Shown one piece after another: positions 34,683 to 45,691 of a stretch of DNA of 62,000 nt. The stretch comes from Antedon mediterranea (taxonomy: Eukaryota > Echinodermata > Crinoidea > Comatulida > Antedonidae). The stretch's first letter is position 1; the number at the start of each line of letters is the position of its first letter. Position numbers and translations under genes: made by a program. The stretch spans positions 24,364,070 through 24,426,069 of the forward strand of contig NC_092671.1 of the NCBI RefSeq assembly GCF_964355755.1, in the 5' to 3' direction. The notes below the pieces were generated by a model. That model was given only the letters and a program-made list of their open reading frames with translations. It made no database searches and was not told where the DNA came from.

Positions 34683-35040
34683 ATCTTTGATCGGATTGTG
34701 ATACCGGCTATTGTATTTACGTTAGCAAGATCCTAGACTTGCCCCAAGTCTGTATTATCTTTTTTTTAAATTTATTTGTTTTTATTTCGACCGCGATTTT
34801 TGTATGTAAATAATCAAGTAGTATACGTATGAAACGCCATATGTGCCAAAATATTTATCTTTTTACTAATATTAAGACAAAACTCCGTCTGGAACCCAGA
34901 CTAGCAAGATCCTATCTTTCATATATTATAAATAATTAAATATTCTGACAAAATCAATCAATCAATAGATCAATTATCTTTATCTAAATCAATGCATATA
35001 ACCTATAATTCGTCATAGTAACGAATTAAATCTAGTTCAA
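34683..35040 (-). repeat. Inverted partner of 1490-1700
   Basis: GGATCTTTGATCGGATTGTGATACCGG begins the match. ATCAATCAATCAATAGATCAATTATC and CATAGTAACGAATTAAATC follow after about 180 bp that the other copy lacks. Confidence 0.7.
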
Positions 35041-35276
35041 ATTTGATTGCTTGTTTTCCTTTATGCAAGAAATGGAAGTACAATATTATACAACAATTTA
35101 TTGAACTAAAATACATGCCACCATTCCACTCCACTTTGTTTACCATACTAATAATAAATTAACAAGACATATTTAATTAACCAGTGCCATTAAATAATTT
35201 TATTCACAAAAAAAGTATTTTACATAAAGTATAACATGTAATATCTTATATTGTTTGAAGGTTTGCATAGGGAAAT

Positions 35277-35447
35277 CAAATGTTGGTATAAAGTGTGAGG
35301 TACACCACGTATGTTAGATCTGAAAAGAACTGTTGAGTTTCTCGACGTATCGATCAATAAGCGTTGATCGTCCTCAGGAGTGAGAATGACCTCGTTCTTT
35401 TCAGAACTAATATACGTGGTGTACCGCAAACTTTATATCAACATTTG
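35277..35447. repeat. Hairpin element, 54-bp arms
   Basis: The arms 35277-35330 and 35394-35447 are near-perfect complements (CAAATGTTG.TATAAAGT, GGTACACCACGTAT, GAAAAGAAC). The loop carries a further small inverted repeat (CGATCAATAAGCGTTGATCG). The 69-codon frame over it is a by-product. Confidence 0.85.
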
Positions 35448-35744
35448 TAATATCTTGTTTTATATATCAATATTTGAGTTTAAATTATCGCGATAATAAA
35501 AACGGTTTTGATGTTTTTAACTTTTAAAGACATCTGCTACAAACATCAATTTACAAGTATCATAGTAGGGATGTTTTGCTGCACAAGATGAATCGTCAGT
35601 TTTGTTGCCATCAATACTGTATATTACATTAGAAATCATAATATCTTACTACGACCATCCAAATTACCTCCTCCTACCTACATTATTATTCCATAGTCCT
35701 TTCTTTGATATACATTGAGGGAAACCCAGTATTTTAGCTGAAAC

Positions 35745-35965
35745 GTTAAGAGTCCTCTATTTGTTTTGGCCACACGGTCGATCGAAAAGTGGGTGAATTA
35801 CAAAAGAAAACAAAAATATCAATCCGGGTGCAATGCACACATTTTTAATCATTTAAAGACGAAAAAAGTTACCTAAATAGAACCATAACAATTTTTTTTT
35901 CATTAAATGTAGTTTGTGACCTTAAATTAGATCTACTAAACGTAGGGAATATGACTTTAAACTTT
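35745..35965 (-). repeat. Inverted partner of 21705-21965
   Basis: Reverse complement of the repeat next to Gypsy 2, with the CGATCGAAAAGTGGG and GACGAAAAAAGTTACC blocks conserved. Confidence 0.75.
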
Positions 35966-36905
35966 CAGAAAAGATAGATTAATATAACCTATACCCAACC
36001 CCTAAGTTTTCGTGCTGATGAGAAAATTTCCGGATTTCCTTACGAAACCATTTCATGTTTATTTTATGCCTAATAAAATAATAAAAAGAACACCATGTTT
36101 CTCGTTTGTTTTTATCGTTTATACTGCATACCATAATATTATACAAAAAACTTTCATGCGCGAGAAAAAAGTTCCCGATATTACACTCCACTCAGAGGTG
36201 TAAATATACCACGCTAACGCTTGCACACACGGACCAGGGCGGCGGAAATTAACTTCAATGGAAAATGGTGTATTTTGGAGAGTGATGACGTCAGCATTCA
36301 CACGAGTAGCGAGCTTGACAACGTGACTCTGGTAGTTTTAGGAGTGCGTGTGTTTTGAAAATGGGTATTTTCCGAAGATTGTAAAACTCTTGAATTCATA
36401 ATAGTAATTGAGCTCTTTCACTGTGTAGGCCTATTTACACACAACTATTAATGCTAACCCTAACCCTAGCTCTAGTAGGGCCTAGCTAGGCCTACTCTTC
36501 TTAATTAAAAGATTAATCCACGTCTAGCGACGGTCAATCGCGATTAGGTTGCATCTTTTTTTCTTTTTTTTTGAGAAATAAGCGGGGTGGCTAGCCACCC
36601 TATTCACCCCCACCTAGATTCGCCACTGCGTGGTCTAATCTGCAAGCGGTCTTTAAATTATTTAAAGCCTACTCGAGTCTTAAAACAGTCTCAAACATCT
36701 ATCTTTTTGTTTCTTATACGTATTCGTGAAAGAAAACCAGTTTTAAGTGTTAAATCAAATAATAACGGTGATTTAATTCTTACATTATAGGCATAGAATA
36801 GATTTTCTCGCGTATAATTGTACATATTGTTATGATTGTGAATAATTGAGCAAGCGTGGCCAACATTACCTTATTTGGTATTCTACGCGTAAAGTACACC
36901 TTCAA
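35966..36905. other. No gene recognised
   Basis: A full CRE-type palindrome TGACGTCA at 36286-36293 and a short telomere-like CTAACCCTAACCCTA at about 36456-36472. No convincing frame. Confidence 0.4.
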
Positions 36906-37385
36906 CACTGTAAAAATACTGTTTAGATCTTATCTATATCTTGTACCCACTTTTCCTACACATTTAGCTTTTAAACACGCAGTTACATGCATATAGCGTG
37001 TTTAAAACATAAACGTGTTTATAGCTATGTTGTTTTCCTCCACTCGTTTAGCAGTCAACATGTCACTATTATATTCAGTCAACATGTTAAGGTACGTGTT
37101 TAGCGTTGTGTGCATATGATTTTACTGTGGCGGAAAAGAGCTCCACACATGAGCTCCACAAATGGCAAATTAATCACGTTTAAAACCTAAACGTGTCTTT
37201 ATATTGTTTCAAATGTTTATCAATCAAAACGTCAGTGATTTGTTGTGTTAAGTTGGATACAGACTACATGTTTAGAATGTATTTAGAACCTGAACATGTT
37301 TATATCTAAACATGTTAAAGGTTAAATATGTGGAAAAAATGGGTACAAATTAGATGTTTAAGATCTAAACACTATTTTTACAGTG
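36906..37385. mobile_element. 480-bp MITE with CACTGTAAAAAT ends
   Basis: The ends CACTGTAAAAATACTGTTTAG and its near complement (28 bp) enclose many copies of the palindromic words AAACATGTTTA and AAACGTGTTTA. The CACTG end resembles the CACTA/Chapaev group, but no clear duplication is seen beyond AA. Non-coding. Confidence 0.8.
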
Positions 37386-38370
37386 AAGTTGTTACTGTAC
37401 GCGGTCTTAGCTAAGACTGTTGCATTGCAATTGGTCTATATGGCTTTAATCAGTTACGACTGTTTTATAGCAACATAAGACAGGTTTAGGCAAATAAGAA
37501 AAGAAACATAAATTCCTAACGAAAGATATTTATAAAGATAAAATAATAACGCAGAATATTAAATATATTTTGAATAAAAATTGTAAAGATGAGTGAATCT
37601 AGTCACTGAATTTAAAAATGAATGTTTTGGCCTACGGGACGGTAGTGATCCCAATAATATCATGCTCGTTCTTATCCAATTTTCACTCTTGTGTAAGGTA
37701 CTCTGATCTTAAATCAATAGCCTCGACGTTTATCACCACTTTATATTCATTTTTTTTTAAATCAAAGAAAACATAGAAGTTTTATAGTACCGGTATATTC
37801 AATTATTAGATTTTTTTCTCAAAATGTTAAGGATTTATAATCTTAATTATTAGAATTATGGCCTTTGATGCAAATTGAATTTCTTAACAAATGGACCGAA
37901 TATTAAAAGCAACATCGATGAATAATCTAATAATAGAATGCTTTATGATTTTATATTTTCAGGTACACGTGTGGTGATAGTCGGAGCCTTTTAATATGAT
38001 ATTTCATACAATGGAATTAATAGAATTGAGCTGTTGTTACACCAGTCGGCGCTTTGACATTTATAATAACTTTAATGATATTGAGTAGGCCTAGTTTTAC
38101 AATTGACATTTCAATAATATTTTGTGATTTATCTTCGCTATAATAGCAATTATATCATGGTATGCTACATCCATTTTATTCCTTTTCATTTTATATTACT
38201 TGTGTTCAATGTTCAATTATTTGGCTTGATGAGCAAAGAGCTGTATATAGTATATACATACAAATACAACACGATTGTACAACTTAAAATGCCACCCCCC
38301 CCCACTCCTCAAAAAAAAAAAACACAAATAAAAACAAACAAATACAATTAATATTAAGACATTACCGTAC

Positions 38371-38485
38371 CTGTTCGCCTTGATGTTGCTGTTAATTCAC
38401 GTTGAACGTAACCTCTTTGTTCATTTATCAAATACTGTTCTTCTCTATTGTTTTGGTCTGGCCGACTTCTTAGAAAATCTAAAAC
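38371..38485 (-). CDS. Candidate internal exon of a secreted peptide precursor (exon 2)
   Basis: The minus strand reads VLDFLRSRPDQNNREEQ, YLINEQRGYVQREL and TATSRRT, then a donor CAG|GTACGG. Upstream are a branch-like TATTAAC, a pyrimidine run and AAAAAAG; a second possible acceptor (TTTTAG) is 7 nt further in. With the first acceptor the exon starts in phase 0, matching the end of exon 1 at 49589, and ends in phase 1, matching the exon at 24719. The residues are hydrophilic with a dibasic RR near the end, unlike translated AT-rich noise. The flanks on both sides are non-coding. No family is recognised, and joining to the other exons is inference. Confidence 0.4.
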
Positions 38486-38947
38486 CTTTTTTGGAATAAA
38501 AAAAAGTTGTTAATAGATATATCTGTGTTATTATTTGGACACAATTAAAAAATAGCACAATATAGGCCTACTCGTTTTCTTTTTACAGCAGACTGATAAT
38601 CAAAAGTGTCATTATCTATAGTTTACCATTTTCATGGACAAATTTTCTAAATCTATATATGCCATTAAAATGAAAAAGACGAGTATTTAAAATGCATAAT
38701 GTATACGTACACATATTAATTACTATTACTGTTTTAAACTCAAATCACCTTTACCCAATTAATAGTCATTATGTAGGTCTAACATAGATACGGTAAATCG
38801 AGATCCATAATAATATCTAATAATCCAACATTGGAATAGCATATTATATTCCAATTAAGCTTTTCATATTAAATTACGAAGAAAATCTAGATACCTCCTC
38901 TATCTTATTTTATAAAATAACCAAAAAGATATGATAAAGTAAAACAG

Positions 38948-39035
38948 CCTGAAACAAGGCCATAGAGATGGCTGCAGTCGCGTGCTTAGTGTTTACCGAC
39001 CGACCGACCAACCTACCAACTGACCGAAATTACTG
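38948..39035 (+). repeat. ACCG-rich short dispersed element, copy 1
   Basis: AACAAGGCCAT..TGCAGTCGCGTGCTTAGTG, then ACCGACCGACCAACC, matches 47301-47425 and, inverted, 55925-56030. Confidence 0.75.
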
Positions 39036-39084
39036 AACATGTTTAAAAATGTTGAAATGTTTAAAAACAGTTATATTTTTTAAA

Positions 39085-39580
39085 TTTACACGTGCGTAGC
39101 CTGTCACTTTTGACGTGCTCGTATATAACGTAATTTCGAGTTGAAAAGTAAGTCAAGAAAACAGAAATCGGGCAAAAACAGTGCGCAATAACATTTAACG
39201 TGCAGTGCGCGCGCAAAAATCTGCGCACTCATGGCAATTTTGTAAATGCTTAAAATTGCCTGAAACGTACTCTTATTTCATCAAAAATAAATTGTGAAAA
39301 TTTTAAGCGCGCGTACGCATGCGTTACATGCGCTAAGCACGTAATTGTATTGCCATATGATGATTTATGCCCTGAAATTTATGAGTACCAAATTTTATTT
39401 AATTGTGATTCATGGTTGTGAAGATATGATTACAAACGTGATTTCGTTAAATCGTGCGTAGACCGCGTAATTTTTTATTGCGCACCGTGAAAACATAACC
39501 ACATCGATTCCTGGCCATAAGGAATATACTGTGAAAAATTGACTTAGCTAGATTAAACTGATATCAAGATAAGGTCAGAA
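39085..39580 (+). repeat. Roughly 0.5-kb dispersed repeat, copy 2
   Basis: Direct copy of 2336-2868 with scattered substitutions and short deletions. It ends ACTGATATCAAGATAA and is followed by an ACCG-rich element. Confidence 0.8.
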
Positions 39581-39584
39581 AGCG

Positions 39585-39700
39585 GTAAAACGCATAGTGA
39601 TACCGGACCGACAGACAGACCGACAGACCGACAGACCGACAGACCAACCGACCGACATAGTGAACTATAGAGTCGCTGCCGGCCACGCGACTAAAAAAGT
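39585..39700 (+). repeat. (ACCGACAG)n-type element
   Basis: GACCGACAGACAGACCGACAG.. tandem units run into ACCGACATAGTGAACTATAGAGTCGCTGCC and CCACGCGAC, the downstream half of the ACCG family. GTCGCGTG at the start of other copies and CACGCGAC here are complementary. Confidence 0.7.
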
Positions 39701-40117
39701 AGCAGAGCTTTCGGGCAACACTAGCACTTTATCAGTGTATATATTTTATATTATTTTTCGCAGGAGGCGTTATTATTTATAAGGTGCATTTGCTGCTTCA
39801 AAATAAAATGAAATACGTCATAATTAGCCACAACGCGATTTGAAAATGTAAAAGTAGAATTGATATTGAGACATTGAAAACCGCTGTTTATGTTGCAGCT
39901 AAAACCGGCACCATTGTAATAGGCTAAACGGCCTCGCTGCTAATTACGTTCATTTTCAGCGGAATTTAAGTAATTATTTGACATTGATTCAGTTTCTAGC
40001 AACGCGTTATTCTCCTCTTAGATAAACAGGTCCATACTGTTGAACTTATCTGTAATAAAGACTAACTTTCAAAATAACACTGTACCATTGAGTGATACAA
40101 ATAATCAATATATACAT

Positions 40118-40850
40118 TTAGGGCGAAATTCAGTAAATCGCGCGTTACATCTATAATTTTCACTTGATGGTATAATTATAAAGTTGGTTCATATACTTTC
40201 GGTACTGATTTTAACCACTTGATGTAAACCTGTTTACTAATCAAATTGACATAGAATTTAGGTTCAACGATTTTCCCCGCCCGCACACAATACTACGAGG
40301 ATGCTTCTACAATACAGTAATTGTTTTATTGGGTGAAAACCGGTCAAACAGCTTGTGTACAGCATCATAATGTTGAAGACAGACCGAATTTCTTAATACA
40401 TTCGGTAAATCGCGCGTTACTTCTAGAATTTTTACTCGATGGTATATAAAGTTGGTTTAGGCATTCGGTACTGATTTTAACCACCTAACGTAACCATCTT
40501 TACTAATTAAGTTGAATTGATAATTGTTATTGACGATTAAAACGAATTTAGGTTCAACGATTTGCTCTAAATAGGGATGTTTTCCAATCGTGGTATACAC
40601 TCTCTAATGGAAGTCAATGCTGAAAAATACCCGCACACAATAATACGCGTTTACCTATCTTCTTCTACAATACAGTAATTGTTTTTATTGGCTGAAAACC
40701 GGTCAAACAGCTTGAGTACAGCATCATAATGTTGAAGACAGACCGAATTTCTTAATATATACATTCGGTAAATCGCGCGTTACCTATCTCCTTCTACGAT
40801 AACTGTTTTTGATAACTGAAAACCGGTTAAACCAACTTTATTTTTAAAAT
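40118..40850 (+). repeat. Satellite-like tandem repeat, about 345-bp unit
   Basis: Three successive units begin TTCGGTAAATCGCGCGTTAC (one base different in the first). Unit 2 (about 40405-40755) is complete, unit 1 lacks about 85 bp in the middle and unit 3 is cut short. Internal landmarks are TTAGGTTCAACGATTT and CATCATAATGTTGAAGACAGACCG. An inverted copy lies at 120-545. Confidence 0.88.
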
Positions 40851-41024
40851 ATACTATTTTGATTGAATTATTATTTATATAAACGTATTCGTTGTCGATG
40901 AATGGAACATTCCAATCTCTCAGTCTCTCACCATAATTATTTGGTATTACACAAGTAGGTAAATTTATGGGCCCTTTGAGGATAAACTTAAAACCTATAT
41001 TTTAAAAGTATTGCAAAGGTATAA

Positions 41025-41190
41025 AATACCATTTTTTGTCCCTATTTGAATCGCAAATGAGTGTGGGTATTGATACATAAAAACATTATTACTGACAGTT
41101 GCTTATCAACGTTTATTAATTTTAATTATAACTATTAATATATAACTATATATTTTTTAATTATTAAAATAATTAAAAAAATATAAAAAC
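41025..41190 (+). repeat. Dispersed repeat, copy of 560-800
   Basis: Same landmarks and orientation as 560-800, ending in a long AT tract. Confidence 0.5.
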
Positions 41191-41483
41191 GTCGTAGTTA
41201 AATTGCCGTAGCATGAACCGTTCCTTTCTGCTGCAAATACTAGCACAGGTAGAATCAATCATCAGTAAATAATGTTACTCTTTTTTCCAATTGATATTGT
41301 GAAAGACAATAATTATTTTGACCAAATAACAGGATATAGGGATGAAGTGTTGTAATAACACACTTCTCTGATTTGATACAAAATCACGTGTCTATAAACT
41401 TGAAACCGTTGTAACTTGGTGACACTCAATGATCTACATTTCAATTATAATGATTATTAAAATTACTGTCTTGTTAGTTTGTA

Positions 41484-41665
41484 TTGTCTTGTAAGCTTAC
41501 TGTTACGATACCAGCTATTTTTCTGTAACAAATATTCTTATTGTAACGCTAGCATTATTTTACTTTAACAATAGGCCTTTGACAATATTTTGACTGTAAC
41601 AATACTACAATGTTCTTACTGTAACAACACTGGCAACAATCTTACGGCAATATTTTTCTGTACCA
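41484..41665 (+). repeat. Degenerate tandem repeat around CTGTAACAAT
   Basis: At least seven variants of TNCTGTAACAAT spaced about 20-35 bp apart. Low order; no coding potential. Confidence 0.5.
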
Positions 41666-42863
41666 ATATTTGCATGATTTACTATTATTGTCGTTCGTAT
41701 TATTATGAAACTACCGAAAATAAAAACCTTCATTAGTAAACTAATAATAATTTTATTTAGAAGGACAATTGGAGTTTAAATATGATGCAGGTGTTCTCTC
41801 TTTGGTTATACGTATTCTCTCCGTAAAATACCTTTTTTATAATGAATACACTTTTCTTTATCAAAAACTTATCCGTCGACTCGAAATCGTATCAAAAAAT
41901 CGTTCTACAATCTACTGTTAGGCCTACTTAATAAATATGTTGTAAGATAATTACTCATGAAGAGATCTGGATCATAAAATAATGTGTATACTTTCTAAAT
42001 CTGGATCTCTTTTTATACTGTAACATAAGGAATAATATATATGCCTTTATATGTTTGAACCTTTTTTTCTTCTGCAGACAAACAAAGATTTTCCGATTTT
42101 TTAATTAGACCAATAAAGATGGAATTTAATTGAAAATTATCCTTCATTATCCACTTAAAATATGTAAGTAAAATAAAATCTAATATTAGAACAAAGATAT
42201 TATGCTCAATGAGTCATGCTCCATAAGGCATTTAAAAAGTGTGTGGAAATAATAATGATGATCTGTCGGAGTTTTTTCCGTCAATTATTTTACACGTTAT
42301 TGAAAGTTGTGGTATATTTTGATTAAAGTACATAGGAAAGGAGTGTATACAAATGGGTACATGGAATATTATTGGTCTACAATATCATAATAATATAGAA
42401 AAGTTTACATAATATACCGTACCGTACATGATCAATGCAGGTGCGATAACGGAAAGAAAACTGTTAGTGAACATTTCAAATAACATTATTAAGCCGAAAA
42501 TAAGATGTCGTCTAAACCTTTACATCATTAGAATATTACTAGGCGTATGACTTTGTTATGGTAATCAAAATATATGAGAGCTCATCAAATCAATCACATG
42601 GTTTCTTTGCGTTGATTTAGTGTCCGGATATGCGCTATTTCAATAATATATTGCTATGTGGATTAAATAGCATCAATTCTTTACCGTTTAGTGTATGTTA
42701 GTTAGCAAAGTGAAAAACATGTTTGAATAAATTCTACATCAGCCAACAATAAAAGAAGGTAATTGCAGGTTATGACATTTGTTTCGCTCACCCTAAAATT
42801 TTAAATATTCTGGCGGAATTGTCTCTAAATGTTTTCTTTTTCAAAATCTATTTACATTATTGG
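41666..42863. other. No gene seen
   Basis: AT-rich sequence, no long frame or recognised repeat. Confidence 0.4.
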
Positions 42864-43010
42864 AGTTGGATAGCTGAGTGGTTAGGACACTTGACTGTCA
42901 TACAGATAGACCCGGGTTCAATTCCCGACAACTACCAGTCCACTTAGCTGTAAATGAGTACCTAGTTGAAAATACTAGGGAGAAAAAGGCGGCGTGGAAA
43001 GGAACTGGCC
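42864..43010 (+). repeat. tRNA-derived SINE, 5' part
   Basis: A tRNA-like head at 42864-42933 has complementary ends (AGTTG / CAACT), a perfect A-box TAGCTGAGTGG (42871-42881), a B-box GGTTCAATTCC (42915-42925) and an Asp-like GTC anticodon with a weak stem. A SINE body follows. The element is cut at 43010 by an insertion and resumes at 43911. Confidence 0.75.
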
Positions 43011-43901
43011 GCGATTTTTTTTTTCGTACATAAGTTGGGGACCCCCTCATGAAACGTCACAAAATAAACATGAATAATTCATCAGTTAAATGTTCTTGTT
43101 CCGTGTGCACCCAAGCGTATAGCAACAAGAAGTGATTACACAAGTGCGGTACGATTCTAGGCCTATCTCCGCGCTGTTGTTGTTGTTTCATAGTAGAATA
43201 GCGGCGTTTTGTGTGGATTGTCGAAATAATCAGCCTTTAGTTTATGATAGTGTTTTTAATATAATTTACTAAAGAATTACGTGTTAAAATTATAGTTTCT
43301 ATTAATACTATTAGGCCTAGGCCTAATTATTAGTCTCTAGACATATGTCTATTCTAGTAGAGCTGTGTGTGTACTGTGTGTTATAGGTATGACACAATCC
43401 GAGTAATAAGTCAACAAAATTAAACAATAAACATTACACAAAAATACATTTTTTATTCTCGTGGGTCTAATCTTCCCATCTCATGTGTTCATATACGCGC
43501 ATTTTTAAAGTTCCTTTGAGTACATGCATTGTTTGATAATAAAATAGCAGAATAAAAAAAAAATACAGTACACAAATTATACACATTCTTTATTCTTGTG
43601 GGTCTAAGCTTTCTTTGGGCTATGTCCAATGAATTACTACTTAGTTTAATGTCTTGCCTAGCTGTCGATTAGCCTCGACTCGACACATTTTGTGTGAAGA
43701 AGAGTGCGCGAAGGCAATCGCGTGAATTGACTTACCTAGGCCTACTGTAGAAAGTATCGTATCGCAGTTGTGTAATCGCTTCCTTTGTTGCTATACGCTT
43801 GGGTGCACACGGAACAACAAATTTAACTGATGAATTATTCATGTTTATTTTGTGACGTTTCATGAGGGGGTCCCCAACTTATGTACGAAAAAAAAAATCG
43901 C
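43011..43901. mobile_element. 891-bp terminal-inverted-repeat element inside the SINE
   Basis: The ends GCGATTTTTTTTTTCG and ACATAAGTTGGGGACCCCC with their complements give inverted repeats of roughly 160 bp (gaps aside). The flanks carry the 9-bp duplication GAACTGGCC (43002-43010, 43902-43910). Inside, ATTCTCGTGGGTCTAA and ATTCTTGTGGGTCTAA are direct repeats about 135 bp apart. No transposase. Long TIRs with a 9-bp duplication suggest the Mutator (MULE) group. Confidence 0.9.
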
Positions 43902-43910
43902 GAACTGGCC

Positions 43911-43999
43911 ACCCTACCACATAATTCCGAGGCTTAGTACAATGAGCTCCTAACAGCTTATTCCCCTAGGTTAAGAGAACACGGGACTCACCTTTACTT
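43911..43999 (+). repeat. tRNA-derived SINE, 3' part
   Basis: ACCCTACCACATAATTCCGAGG to about GAACACGGGACTCACC continues the SINE body interrupted at 43010. Confidence 0.65.
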
Positions 44000-44364
44000 T
44001 TATTTAAATATTGGAAACCCTTTCCTATGAAAACAAGTTCCTATCTACTGATTTTGTTTTTGTAGGTTCATCCCGCTTTTATTTCTTTAAAACAACATTG
44101 ATGACTTTAAAATCACACAATAATAGGCCTATAGACTAGATTTAAAAATTTAGGCTTTCTTGTTATTTTCTTAAAATTATAAAAAGTATAATGTTAACAC
44201 CAAAAAAAACATAAATAAAAAAGCAAATGCTGTGGGTATCACTGGCTGGATCTCAATGGAGAAAAAACGATAGTAACGATTAGTAAAACAGCCGGAAAGA
44301 AGTTGCAGAGCTTTCGGATAACATTAACCCTTTCCCAGTGCAAAAAAGTCCCAAAACATAATAG

Positions 44365-45691
44365 TAGGGGCGCAGCCAGTGGGGGGGGGGGGGGGGGGGT
44401 CACGGGGGTCCTGACCCCCCCCCCCCTTTTTTTTAAAAAAATAAATAAAAACATGAGACAACAATACAGATCAAATCATCCTGGAGATACTGTGGAAGAT
44501 TACTACCGAGCAGTATTACCAAATCAACTTCTTGATTACAAACCGAGTTAAAACCCCGTTTTTCTGCCGATAAAAGGCCATGCTTTAAAATATTTGGCGT
44601 AGCACCCGAGTCTATAGTGAAGTGTAATGTTGAAGAAGTCTTCAAGGAACTTGAATTTGGTACGATGATCTGCCAAGACACGAACATCTTCATTCCGAGC
44701 TTCAGTGATGGAAGCGACTGTGTAAAATTAGCGGATCCAGATGTGTTCCCGAATGTGCGTGCACTTCTTCTAATCGCGTAGGCCTATGCACGTAACGTCT
44801 GCTGAAGCTGAGCGGAGTTTTTCGACTTTATGGAGAACGAAAACCTGTTTGGGAAATCACATGTCTTATGAGCAGCTTTCGGGATTGTGCCTCATGAACA
44901 TACACTTTAACATGAACATTAATACAGAGAATGTCATTCGCGAATTCTGTCTCCAAGCCAAGAAGAATATATGTTCCAAACTTATGTTTAAAGATGCATC
45001 ACGCGATGTTAAGAGCGCCGTTATAGTAACTAACGTAAAATGTATGATAATAATTTAGAAGTTAGTTATTACAATTATGTATAAGCTATCACCTATACTA
45101 TACATTCGAACAAAATAGGTATATTTTTAAACAAAATATTGTATGTACTGGGTATGATAAGCGTCTCACATACACACGGAGCCAAGATAGCTTCTTGGAC
45201 TTGCACAGTGTATGAACTCTAACCTTACGGTTCTCATTTAATAATATCACTCCCTCCATGCTATCATTCTAATTTCTTTTTTCAAACTTTTGCATCTCTA
45301 CGTTCATTTCATGCAACTTTTGTATTGGTGAAAAGGGAGGAATTCAAATAATTTCTCCTCTGAGTTTACAGCCTCTCTACACAAATCAACAAACAAGCAA
45401 GAAAAAAAGTGTTTGTCTGTGGCAGCCTGGAATATAAAAATGTTCTGTAATGAAAATGAGAGTTGTTTTTTGTTTTCTTTGTTTCAGTTTATTAGTGTTA
45501 ACATTGTCATATTTGTGTGTGCGTAAACCGATTCAAATGATCTAGATTGCCCTAGACCGCCAAAGCTTCCAGGGGGCTTCGCCCCCTGGACCCCAACCGG
45601 TGGCCCCCAGCCCATGGTTGCTCGCTTCGCTCGCAAAATACTCACATATTGGTTGACCCCCCCCTTTAATTCTTTGCTGGCTGCGCCCCTG
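44365..45691 (+). mobile_element. Deleted hAT transposon, copy A
   Basis: Ends TAGGGGCGCAGCCAG and CTGGCTGCGCCCCTG (the first base should be C) enclose a poly-G run of 19, a transposase C-terminal fragment and about 600 bp of non-coding sequence with the block GGGGGCTTCGCCCCCTGGACCCC. It is highly similar throughout to copy B (52240-53580). No clean 8-bp duplication is seen. The N-terminal two thirds of a hAT transposase are missing. Confidence 0.9.
44455..45058 (+). pseudogene. hAT transposase C-terminal fragment, copy A
   Basis: Across frames it reads YYRAVLPNQLLD, TELKTRFSAD, FKELEFGTMI and KLADPDVFPNVRALLLIA. After a stop and frame change comes VTSAEAERSFSTLWRTKTCL..MSYEQLSGLCLMNIH, the conserved dimerisation region of hAT transposases (open frame 44786-45058). 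A 4-bp deletion after LLD is private to this copy. The stop after LLLIA is shared with copy B. Confidence 0.88.

Noticed and set aside
36456-36472. Interstitial telomere repeat
   Set aside because: Only about two and a half CTAACC units, within chance.
39597-39782. 61-codon frame with DRQTDRQTD repeats
   Set aside because: Result of the ACCGACAG microsatellite; runs into non-coding sequence.
42864-42933. Functional tRNA-Asp gene
   Set aside because: The anticodon stem pairs poorly and a SINE body follows; better read as a tRNA-derived SINE head.
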